Origin: TWA4 sp045121095
GTDB lineage: Bacteria; Bacillota; Clostridia; Lachnospirales; Lachnospiraceae
NCBI GenBank assembly: GCA_045121095.1
Contig: JBGVFN010000010.1
Span: 1-10,209 of the forward strand
DNA: 10,209 nucleotides
Direction: 5' to 3'
The position numbers and the translations under genes are program-made. The notes below the pieces were generated by a model. The model did not search any database. It saw nothing but the letters and a program-made list of their open reading frames with translations, and had not been told where the DNA came from. How positions within the stretch are numbered: the stretch's first letter is position 1; each line of letters opens with the position of its first letter. Below are positions 1-5,462 of the stretch, piece by piece.

Positions 1-51
1 ATTAGCTGTCTCGACTACTACAATGAGCGTCATGCTTTGAAGTTATGTTGA
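1..51 (+). CDS. Group II intron reverse transcriptase/maturase, C-terminal end only
   Basis: Reading from base 1 in frame gives ISCLDYYNERHALKLC and a TGA stop at 49-51. A C-terminus of the form DYYxxRHALKLC just before intron domain V is, from memory, typical of intron-encoded reverse transcriptase/maturases in Clostridia. Such proteins help the intron RNA fold and splice and copy it into new sites. Only 16 residues lie in the window, so reverse transcriptase, maturase and endonuclease domains cannot be assessed. The stop overlaps the first bases of domain V (from 50), so the reading frame runs to the end of the intron's domain IV. The call depends on this position as much as on the peptide. 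Confidence 0.75.
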   Translation: MSCLDYYNERHALKLC

Positions 52-116
52 ACCGCCGTATGCCGAACGGCACGTACTGGTGGTGTGAGAGGGCGGTTTA
101 ATCCGCCCTACTCGAT
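1..116 (+). mobile_element. 3' end of a group II intron (domains V and VI)
   Basis: Bases 50-84 fold as domain V: 52-57 pair with 79-84, GTA at 58-60 with TAC at 75-77, T61 faces the ACG bulge 72-74, and GCC 62-64 pairs with GGC 69-71 around loop GAAC. Domain VI follows: GAG 87-89 pairs with CTC 111-113, and AGGGCGG 90-96 pairs with CCGCCCT 103-109 around loop 97-102. A110 is the single unpaired base, in the place expected of the branch-point adenosine. The intron should end with AT at 115-116, six bases after A110. Everything upstream is outside the window. An extra unpaired T78 interrupts the lower domain V helix. Confidence 0.85.
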
Positions 117-193
117 TTATGAAAACGTTCGTAGTTTTTGATGTATAAAGAAGACGTAAAAACTCTTAGCGTGCTGGATGATGACTGTTATTT

Positions 194-325
194 CAGTATG
201 ATGATGGAAAAAACAAAGAAAAACAATCAGTATGATAATAAAAAAACAAAGAAAAATCATCAGTATGATGATGAATAGTAAAGAAAAACCATTAATATAA
301 TAATGAAAAGTACCAGAAAAACACT
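194..325. repeat. Imperfect tandem repeat, about 33 bp x 4, A-tract rich
   Basis: Four consecutive units lie at 194-227, 228-260, 261-292 and 293-325 (34, 33, 32 and 33 bp). Each begins with a CAGTATGATGATG-like block, degenerating to TAATATAATAATG in unit 4, and ends in a run such as AAAGAAAAAC. The period is near three helical turns, so the A-tracts recur on about the same face, which is typical of curved DNA. The array ends just before the promoter of the downstream ATPase gene. No convincing gene lies between the intron end and 487. Confidence 0.75.
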
Positions 326-333
326 CAATATAC

Positions 334-362
334 TTGAATAAAATCCGGTAAATTAGTATAAT
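334..362 (+). promoter_or_regulatory. Sigma-A type promoter for the AAA ATPase gene
   Basis: TTGAAT (334-339) and TATAAT (357-362) are separated by exactly 17 bp. Transcription would start near 369 and leave a leader of about 118 nt before the ATG at 487. The element closely resembles the distal pgi promoter at 6508-6536: same hexamers, same spacing, and both continue TTGAATAAAAT after the -35. The A-rich repeat just upstream could act as an UP-like element. Confidence 0.7.
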
Positions 363-486
363 ATATTGATGAAGCAGACGGATGTTTGGCACGATATATT
401 TGCATAATAGAAATGATAACGTGAAATGTAAATCAAACAGCTGTCAGGAGCGGAATAGCTGCCAATAAAATATAGGGAGGTGCAGT

Positions 487-1947
487 ATGGCTATTGTAAG
501 TGATGAGCAGGTAGTTAAAGTATTACGCCAATATAATCCATGGTGGAGAAATCCATCTGCCATAAAAGAGGAAAGCAAGCCTCAGAAAAGAATGGCATAT
601 TATGAAGCATTGAGGATGATAAAGCATAAAAGTATCCGACGATTTGCAGTACTTTCAGGAGCAAGGCGTGTTGGAAAGACAACGATTATGTATCAGATGA
701 TAGATAACCTTTTAGAAGAAGAAATCAATCCGAAAAATATAGTATATATCTCTTTCGATAATCCTATTGTTAAGTTAATGAATGTAGAAAAGGTTCTTTC
801 TATTTATGAATCCCTGTATCCCATTTCCGGGACGAGATATCTTTTTCTGGATGAAATTCAATACACGGAGAATTGGGAATTATGGATGAAGGTCATTTAT
901 GACAGCAGAAAGGATATTCGTCTGACTGCTACCGGGTCAGCAAGTCCTGTTCTGGAAAAAGGTTCCACGGACAGCGGCACAGGAAGATGGAGCGTATTAA
1001 AAATTCCGACCATGTCATTTTATGAGTACTGCAGATTGCTTCAGCTTGACGAAATTACATTACCGGAAAATATTCGGCTGACAGACCTGATTAAGATGAA
1101 CCGCGCGGAGCTGGGGGATTTCATGGATCGTTTTACTCCATTGCTGAATCATTTTAACAGATATCTGACGATAGGCGGTTTTCCGGAACTGGTATTGTCG
1201 GATGATGATGTGTATGCACAGAGAATGCTTCGGGAAGATGTTGTAGATAAAGTTATAAAAAGGGATGTCCTGACGCTGTTCAATATTCGGAACCCGTTGT
1301 TAATGGAAAAATTATTTTTATATCTATGTATGAATTCGGCAGAGATTTTCAACGTTACCACAGCGGCAAAAGAATTGGAAAATATATCCACCAATACAAT
1401 TGAAAGTTATCTGGAAGCGTTGGAAATGTCAAACCTGATCTACATTGCAAAACCGATAAATGTAGGAAGTAAAGGCGCATTGAAAGGGAAGCCAAAGATT
1501 TTTATTGCAGATGCCGCTATTCGCAACGCAGTATTGATGATTGAGGATGTATTGTCCGATGAGAAAGAACTGGGCACAATGGTTGAAACCTGTGTTTATA
1601 AACATATTGCATCTTTTTATCAGGGAAGCACAGCACAGCTTGGTTATTTCAGGAAACTGAAAGATAATCAAAAAGAAGTAGATGTAGTAGTAGAGATGCC
1701 CAGGGAGAAAATCTTATGTGAGGTTAAATACCGCAATAATTCCCATATTCCTGATTCGGATGCTATCGTAGAGCTTTGTAAGGATGAAAAATCGAAGGTA
1801 ACAAGTGCCTTTGTGCTTACAAAACGTTTGGATGATTTTGGAATCACAAAACATGATACCCATATACCGATTCTCAGAGTACCTTCCCTTGTTTTTTTAT
1901 ATCTTTTGGGAAAAGCAGAAGCCGAAGGCAGAAGCGGGAAAATGTAA
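487..1947 (+). CDS. AAA+ family ATPase with DUF4143 domain (AAA_14/COG1373 type)
   Basis: A 486-residue cytoplasmic ATPase of the AAA_14-DUF4143 family; no specific substrate is established for the family. Residues 58-66 GARRVGKTT form the Walker A loop. YLFLDEIQ at 118-125 is Walker B with its catalytic Glu. TATGSAS at 147-153 is the sensor-1 region. TIGGFPEL at 228-235 marks the start of the DUF4143 part. Near the C-terminus KEVDVVVE (396-403) followed by CEVKY (411-415) resembles the D-ExK core of a restriction-like nuclease fold, as in many members; the call on nuclease activity is inference. The start is fixed by AGGGAGG at 474-480, six bases before ATG. Length is normal. It stands alone between a group II intron and the feo locus, with its own promoter and no clear terminator, so it looks accessory. 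Possible roles such as defence or stress are unproven. Confidence 0.88.
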   Translation: MAIVSDEQVVKVLRQYNPWWRNPSAIKEESKPQKRMAYYEALRMIKHKSIRRFAVLSGARRVGKTTIMYQMIDNLLEEEINPKNIVYISFDNPIVKLMNVEKVLSIYESLYPISGTRYLFLDEIQYTENWELWMKVIYDSRKDIRLTATGSASPVLEKGSTDSGTGRWSVLKIPTMSFYEYCRLLQLDEITLPENIRLTDLIKMNRAELGDFMDRFTPLLNHFNRYLTIGGFPELVLSDDDVYAQRMLREDVVDKVIKRDVLTLFNIRNPLLMEKLFLYLCMNSAEIFNVTTAAKELENISTNTIESYLEALEMSNLIYIAKPINVGSKGALKGKPKIFIADAAIRNAVLMIEDVLSDEKELGTMVETCVYKHIASFYQGSTAQLGYFRKLKDNQKEVDVVVEMPREKILCEVKYRNNSHIPDSDAIVELCKDEKSKVTSAFVLTKRLDDFGITKHDTHIPILRVPSLVFLYLLGKAEAEGRSGKM

Positions 1948-2001
1948 AATGCCATGAATCTGTCCATTCTTCTTGGTAATTATGGCGCAAAATAGAACAG
2001 T

Positions 2002-2033
2002 AAACGAATAGACGAATAAACGAATAAACTAAT
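2002..2033. repeat. 8-bp tandem repeat x 4
   Basis: Units AAACGAAT, AGACGAAT, AAACGAAT and AAACTAAT follow each other without gaps at 2002-2009, 2010-2017, 2018-2025 and 2026-2033. The array lies 55 bp after the ATPase stop codon. It has no dyad symmetry and no coding frame around it. Such short arrays usually vary in copy number by slippage. Confidence 0.8.
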
Positions 2034-2087
2034 AGAATTCGTGAGCAATCCATCCGCTAAAGCGAACGGGATTTTCGCGAAGTCAAC

Positions 2088-2146
2088 TGAAAAGCAGCGT
2101 ATTGGCAGTAAAACGGAAACGGTAATACTATCAATACGCTGTTTCA
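2088..2146 (+). other. Long imperfect inverted repeat (possible hairpin RNA)
   Basis: CAGCGTATTG at 2095-2104 is a perfect inverted match to CAATACGCTG at 2132-2141. The stem continues outward through TGAAA (2088-2092) and TTTCA (2142-2146), with only A2093 and G2094 bulged, giving 15 pairs around a 27-base loop. A second set, GTAAAAC 2108-2114 with GTTTTAC 2159-2165, is mutually exclusive with the first. No T-run follows directly, so it is not an ordinary terminator. It lies in the 365-bp gap between the ATPase and feoA, in which I see no credible gene. Untranslated RNA structure, protein site or mobile-element remnant are all possible. Confidence 0.55.
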
Positions 2147-2234
2147 CTTTTACGATTAGTTTTACCTTACTGAAAAAAGATAAAGCTCCTTCTGGTGAAA
2201 ATGGTAAAAATTCTCAAAAAAGGAAAAGTAATAC

Positions 2235-2261
2235 TTGACAGAAATGCATTTCAGTGATAAT
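2235..2261 (+). promoter_or_regulatory. feoA promoter
   Basis: A perfect -35 TTGACA lies at 2235-2240. The -10 is either GATAAT at 2256-2261 (five of six matches, 15-bp spacing) or TAATCT at 2258-2263 (17-bp spacing, poorer match). Transcription would start near 2268, immediately upstream of the dyad at 2273-2288 and about 45 bases before the feoA start. Confidence 0.6.
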
Positions 2262-2272
2262 CTTTTAACTAG

Positions 2273-2288
2273 ATTAGTCATAACTAAT
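2273..2288. promoter_or_regulatory. Candidate metal-regulator operator in the feoA promoter (TTAG-N6-CTAA dyad)
   Basis: ATTAGTCATAACTAAT is a perfect 6-bp inverted repeat (ATTAGT/ACTAAT) with four central bases. It begins just past the predicted transcription start, a position that suits repression. The half-sites and their spacing (TTAG, six bases, CTA) recur in all five 20-bp repeats between feoA and feoB. feo operons are commonly iron-repressed by Fur or DtxR-family proteins. The TTAG/CTAA half-sites look more like a DtxR-family site than a canonical Fur box, but which protein binds is inference. Confidence 0.5.
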
Positions 2289-2312
2289 TATTGAGCGAGT
2301 TAGGAGGATGAC

Positions 2313-2525
2313 ATGAATTTAGTAGATGCGCAGGTAGGCGAAGAGTATATTATTAAAGAAATTATAACAGATGATGAAGAACTGGATGCATTTCTTTTTT
2401 CACTGGGCTGTTACAGTGGCGAGCCCATCACCGTAGTTTCCCATTTAAAGGGCGGATGCGTGGTTTCCATTAAAGACGGCAGATATAACATTGACAAACA
2501 GCTGGCAGCAGCAATTGAAATTTAA
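2313..2525 (+). CDS. feoA: Ferrous iron transport protein A (FeoA)
   Basis: A 70-residue cytoplasmic protein of the FeoA family, a small SH3-like beta-barrel that works with FeoB in Fe2+ uptake. It opens with MNLVDAQVGEEYIIKEI and continues through LGCYSGEPITVV and GGCVVSIKDGRYNIDKQLA, the usual pattern of a FeoA core in which a glycine-bounded loop and the final -ID..LA..I strand are conserved. At 70 residues it is near the short end of the family. AGGAGG at 2302-2307, five bases before ATG, fixes the start. feoB follows 345 bp later, but a terminator hairpin at 2544-2571 lies between, so feoA may form its own short transcript. Only one feoA copy is present here. No transmembrane segment or metal-binding motif is visible. 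Confidence 0.92.
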   Translation: MNLVDAQVGEEYIIKEIITDDEELDAFLFSLGCYSGEPITVVSHLKGGCVVSIKDGRYNIDKQLAAAIEI

Positions 2526-2543
2526 TAAGAGTTTCTAAAATAG

Positions 2544-2571
2544 TGTGGTGAGAGTTCACCACATATATTTT
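2544..2571 (+). terminator. Terminator-like hairpin after feoA
   Basis: TGTGGTGA (2544-2551) pairs perfectly with TCACCACA (2556-2563) around the loop GAGT, with a possible G2543-T2564 wobble beyond. It is followed by TATATTTT, a T-rich but interrupted tract. It begins 18 bases after the feoA stop. It would end or attenuate feoA transcription before feoB. Confidence 0.65.
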
Positions 2572-2580
2572 GCCACAAAG

Positions 2581-2699
2581 GTTAGTTAAAGCTATCTTTT
2601 ATTAGCATATACTATCTTGGATTAGTATGAACTACCTGAAGATGAAAATTGTAAATTTTATTAGCATAAACTACCTGAAATTAGCATGAACTATCTGAA
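2581..2699. repeat. Five 20-bp repeats between feoA and feoB, probable operator array
   Basis: Units at 2581-2600, 2601-2620, 2621-2640, 2660-2679 and 2680-2699 share the pattern ATTAGYATRAACTAYCTGAA. A 19-bp unrelated or decayed segment occupies 2641-2659, so phase is almost kept. TTAG at unit positions 2-5, CTA at 12-14 and CT at 16-17 are identical in all five, while the six bases between the half-sites vary. The dyad in the feoA promoter has the same TTAG-N6-CTA arrangement. The 20-bp period, about two helical turns, would place all sites on nearly the same DNA face. A weak TTGCCA (2570-2575)-17-TATCTT (2593-2598) promoter overlaps the first unit. Operator function is inferred; a slippage array without function remains possible. 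Confidence 0.6.
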
Positions 2700-2870
2700 A
2701 CGCTTGTATATATCAAGTTTTGTAAAGCATTATTTTTAGGAATATATGTTACATAAGTGTGCTGACAGAATCTGTTCCGTGCGGTTTGAAACATTTGTTG
2801 TTAAGGTCGAACATATAGACTAAATAAATATAAAAAATATATAACATATATATTAAGAGGAGGATTCCAA
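2700..2870 (+). other. feoB upstream region, no gene seen
   Basis: This stretch is AT-rich and contains no credible gene. A weak promoter TTGTAA (2720-2725)-17-TATATG (2743-2748) could start a feoB transcript, but each hexamer matches only four of six positions. ACAGA-A-TCTGT at 2765-2775 is an 11-bp dyad of unknown meaning. The strong ribosome binding site AGAGGAGG at 2856-2863 ends it. I recognise no riboswitch. Confidence 0.35.
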
Positions 2871-4874
2871 ATGAGAATTGCTTTAACAGGTAATCCGAAC
2901 AGTGGTAAAACTACCATGTACAACGCGCTTACCGGAAAAAATGAGCGTGTTGGTAACTGGGCGGGTGTTACTGTAGACAAGAAAGAAAGCCCTATTAAGA
3001 AAAGTTTTTATGGTGGAGCGCAGGAGCTGATCGCAGTCGATCTTCCTGGTGCATATTCCATGTCTCCCTTCACTTCCGAGGAAAGTATTACAAGCGGTTA
3101 TGTGAAGAATGAAAATCCCGATGTGATCATTAACATTGTGGATGCAACAAATCTGAGCCGCAGCTTATTCTTTACCACTCAGCTGCTGGAATTGGGAATT
3201 CCTGTAGTTGTGGCATTGAACAAGAGCGACATCAACGAAAAGAAAGATACTAAAATTGATGCGGCAGCTTTATCCAAAAAGCTGGGCTGTCCTGTTGTAA
3301 AAACAGTTTCCACTTCCAGCAGTGACAAAGGTCTGGGGGAAGTTGTAAAAACAGCAGTATCTCTGAAAGGCAAAGGACAGAATGCTCCTTATGCACAGGG
3401 AGATATTAATTTTCATGATAAAGCAGAAGTAGAAGCAGCTGATAGAAAGCGTTTTGCTTTTGTAAACAAAATTGTAAGCGATGTGGAATCCCGTAAAGTT
3501 CTGACCAAAGAAAATAATTTTCAGGATAAGATTGATGCGGTTCTGACCAACAAATGGCTTGGTATTCCGATTTTCGCAGTGGTAATGTTCCTGGTATTTG
3601 ATATTTCCCAGTCCAGTTTAGGACCTTTCCTGGCAGATATTCTGGTAGGATGGATTGAAACATTCCAGGAATGGGTTGCTGGTATGGTAGAAGGCGCTTC
3701 TCCCTTCCTGCAGGCACTGCTGGTTGATGGTATTATCGGTGGTGTTGGTGCCGTTGTCGGTTTCCTGCCTCTGGTAATGGTAATGTATTTCCTGATCGCG
3801 TTACTGGAAGACTGTGGTTACATGGCACGTGTAAGTGTTGTACTGGACCCCATTTTCAAGAGAGTTGGTCTTTCTGGTAAATCCGTTATTCCCATGGTAA
3901 TCGGTACTGGCTGTGCAATCCCCGGTATTATGGCTTGCCGTACTATCCGTAATGAAAGAGAACGCAGAGCAACCGCCATGCTGACACCTTTCATGCCCTG
4001 TGGTGCAAAGCTTCCCGTTATTGCTCTGTTTGCAGGTGCATTCTTTGCAGATGCTACATGGGTAGGTACTCTGATGTATTTCGTAGGTATTGTACTGATT
4101 TTCCTGGGTGCTCTGCTGGTTAATAAGATCACCGGACATAAATTCAGAAAATCTTTCTTCATCATGGAGCTTCCTGAATACAAGATCCCCAGTCTGAAGA
4201 GAGCATTTGTCTCCATGTTATCCCGTGGTAAAGCATACATCATCAAAGCTGGTACCATTATTCTGGTTTGTAACGCGGTTGTACAGATCATGCAGACATT
4301 CAACTGGCAGTTACAGCTGGTAGAAGAAGGTATGGAACATACTTCCATTCTGGCAACCATTGCATCTCCCTTCGCAATCCTGCTGATCCCGTTAGGATTT
4401 GGTGTATGGCAGATGGCAGCAGCAGCAATCACCGGTTTTATTGCAAAAGAAAACGTAGTTGGTACTCTGGCAGTTGTTTACGGCTTAACCAACTTTATTG
4501 ATACAGAAGAATTAGCCTTGGTAGGCGGTGCAAATGAAGTAGCAGTTGCATTTGGTCTGACAAAAGCAGCAGCTCTGGCTTGTTTGATGTTCAACCTGTA
4601 CACTCCTCCCTGTTTTGCAGCTATCGGTGCTATGAACTCCGAAATGCAGGACAGAAAATGGCTGTGGGGCGGTATTGCACTGCAGCTGGGAACCGGTTAT
4701 ACAGTAGCATTCCTGGTTTACCAGATTGGTACACTGATCACAACCGGCGGTGTAGGCACTGGCTTTGTACCCGGTCTCATTGCAGTATTGGCTATGGCTG
4801 GCGTTGTGCTTTATCTGGTTAAGAAAGCAGATAAGACACTGGATGCGAAATATTCTTTAAAGAAAACGGCGTAG
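2871..4874 (+). CDS. feoB: Ferrous iron transport protein B (FeoB)
   Basis: A 667-residue inner-membrane Fe2+ transporter with an N-terminal GTPase. G-protein motifs are all present: G1 GNPNSGKT (7-14), a G2 threonine at about 34, G3 DLPG (57-60), G4 NKSD (117-120), and a G5-like region near 146-154. The membrane part starts at about 233 and carries the two Gate repeats, with the conserved Cys-containing segments GCAIPGIMACRT (347-358) and MPCGAKLP (375-382), plus YTPPCFAAIG (577-586) in a later helix. It ends in a hydrophobic helix (about 633-650) and a short Lys-rich tail. It is about 100 residues shorter than the E. coli protein, as is common in Bacillota, and has no fused FeoA or FeoC. 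AGAGGAGG seven bases upstream fixes the start. A FeoB-associated Cys-rich protein follows after 118 bp with no terminator between, suggesting cotranscription. Confidence 0.97.
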   Translation: MRIALTGNPNSGKTTMYNALTGKNERVGNWAGVTVDKKESPIKKSFYGGAQELIAVDLPGAYSMSPFTSEESITSGYVKNENPDVIINIVDATNLSRSLFFTTQLLELGIPVVVALNKSDINEKKDTKIDAAALSKKLGCPVVKTVSTSSSDKGLGEVVKTAVSLKGKGQNAPYAQGDINFHDKAEVEAADRKRFAFVNKIVSDVESRKVLTKENNFQDKIDAVLTNKWLGIPIFAVVMFLVFDISQSSLGPFLADILVGWIETFQEWVAGMVEGASPFLQALLVDGIIGGVGAVVGFLPLVMVMYFLIALLEDCGYMARVSVVLDPIFKRVGLSGKSVIPMVIGTGCAIPGIMACRTIRNERERRATAMLTPFMPCGAKLPVIALFAGAFFADATWVGTLMYFVGIVLIFLGALLVNKITGHKFRKSFFIMELPEYKIPSLKRAFVSMLSRGKAYIIKAGTIILVCNAVVQIMQTFNWQLQLVEEGMEHTSILATIASPFAILLIPLGFGVWQMAAAAITGFIAKENVVGTLAVVYGLTNFIDTEELALVGGANEVAVAFGLTKAAALACLMFNLYTPPCFAAIGAMNSEMQDRKWLWGGIALQLGTGYTVAFLVYQIGTLITTGGVGTGFVPGLIAVLAMAGVVLYLVKKADKTLDAKYSLKKTA

Positions 4875-4992
4875 TATTACAGAGAACATTAATGGTGCCA
4901 CTTTATTTTAAAAATTATAGGTAGGTGAAGTTTGTTCTAATATTAGAGCATATCTGAAGAATCATTTAATGTAGATGAAAGGAAGAATCAGT

Positions 4993-5235
4993 ATGGCAAA
5001 TGTTGTCACAGTAGCCGTTATCCTGGTTATTATAGGCGCAGCGGTAACATATATTATAAAAGCGAAAAAAAGCGGTGTAAAATGTATTGGCTGTCCCGCA
5101 GGCGGCAGCTGCTCACATAGTCACAGCGAAATGTCAGGTTCCGGTTCCGGCTGTGGATGTGGCTGCGGCGGTAACAAAGGCAATGGCAGCCATATGTCAA
5201 AAAGCGAATGCTGCTGTCATGCTGGTGCGAAATAA
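4993..5235 (+). CDS. FeoB-associated Cys-rich membrane protein
   Basis: An 80-residue protein of the FeoB-associated Cys-rich family, small single-pass membrane proteins found after feoB in many Clostridia. Their exact role is unproven; delivery or coordination of Fe2+ at FeoB is the usual suggestion. Residues 4-22 form one membrane segment, followed by a basic stretch (KAKK) that places the rest in the cytoplasm by the positive-inside rule. The tail has nine cysteines: CIGCPAGGSC (31-40), CGCGC (54-58) and CCC (73-75), plus several histidines, in a Gly/Ser-rich, low-complexity context. The start chosen is ATG 4993, seven bases after AAAGGAAG (4978-4985). An in-frame ATG at 4975 lacks a ribosome binding site. 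The 118-bp gap from feoB holds only a short palindrome at 4936-4947, and a strong terminator follows at 5321. Confidence 0.85.
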   Translation: MANVVTVAVILVIIGAAVTYIIKAKKSGVKCIGCPAGGSCSHSHSEMSGSGSGCGCGCGGNKGNGSHMSKSECCCHAGAK

Positions 5236-5320
5236 TATATAAAATCCGGATAGCGGTTTCGTTTTGTTCCGGTTTAAAGACAATAACGGTTTAAGAAAAA
5301 CCGGAGAATGAATGGAAAAT

Positions 5321-5377
5321 GAAGGAGTTTCAATCTGTCGTGCGTGAAAATGCACGATGGAATGAAACTCCTTTTTT
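5321..5377 (+). terminator. Strong rho-independent terminator of the feoB operon
   Basis: Bases 5321-5344 pair with 5351-5374 as one long hairpin. The outer AAGGAGTTTCA (5322-5332) matches TGAAACTCCTT (5363-5373) perfectly, and the inner CGTGC (5339-5343) matches GCACG (5352-5356). There is one A-A mismatch (5333/5362), a few G-T pairs and a six-base loop. Six T's (5372-5377) finish it. Three CCGG-containing segments upstream (5245-5305) can also pair with each other. It isolates the feo genes from the AraC-type gene. Confidence 0.93.
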
Positions 5378-5381
5378 ATAT

Positions 5382-5410
5382 TTGACTGTTTGGGAATTAA
5401 TTAATACAAT
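5382..5410 (+). promoter_or_regulatory. Promoter of the AraC-family gene
   Basis: TTGACT (5382-5387) and TACAAT (5405-5410) are separated by exactly 17 bp, each matching five of six consensus positions. Transcription would start near 5417, leaving a leader of about 46 nt. It lies directly after the feo terminator, showing that the regulator gene is a separate unit. Confidence 0.75.
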
Positions 5411-5462
5411 AGAGGTATTAGAATGTGTCTGGAGAATAAAAAGAGAAAGTGGGGGTTACGCT

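Noticed and set aside
117..392. 91-codon open frame on the - strand, Phe/Ile-rich
   Set aside because: It is a reverse-strand reading of the A-rich tandem repeats and has no ribosome binding site; composition follows from the repeat.
2041..2238. 65-codon open frame from a GTG between the ATPase and feoA
   Set aside because: No ribosome binding site, low-complexity Ser/Lys/Thr composition, and it runs through the inverted repeat almost to the feoA promoter.
2251..2290. Canonical Fur box at the feoA promoter
   Set aside because: TGATAAT occurs but its second half does not match TGATAATnATTATCA; the TTAG-N6-CTAA dyad is the better-supported site.
3818..4432. Long open frames on the - strand inside feoB, and 5766-6431 inside the AraC gene
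   Set aside because: They lie opposite well-identified genes, have no ribosome binding sites and give no recognisable protein.
4936..4947. Palindrome TCTAATATTAGA between feoB and the next gene as another operator
   Set aside because: Half-site order is opposite to the TTAG-N6-CTAA sites and AT-rich palindromes of this size are common; no promoter lies next to it.
4975..4992. Earlier start for the FeoB-associated protein
   Set aside because: The ribosome binding site AAAGGAAG lies inside this extension and serves ATG 4993.
5319..5462. Upstream ATG that would extend the AraC-family protein by 48 residues
   Set aside because: This segment contains the feo terminator and the TTGACT-17-TACAAT promoter; homology to the family begins after ATG 5463.
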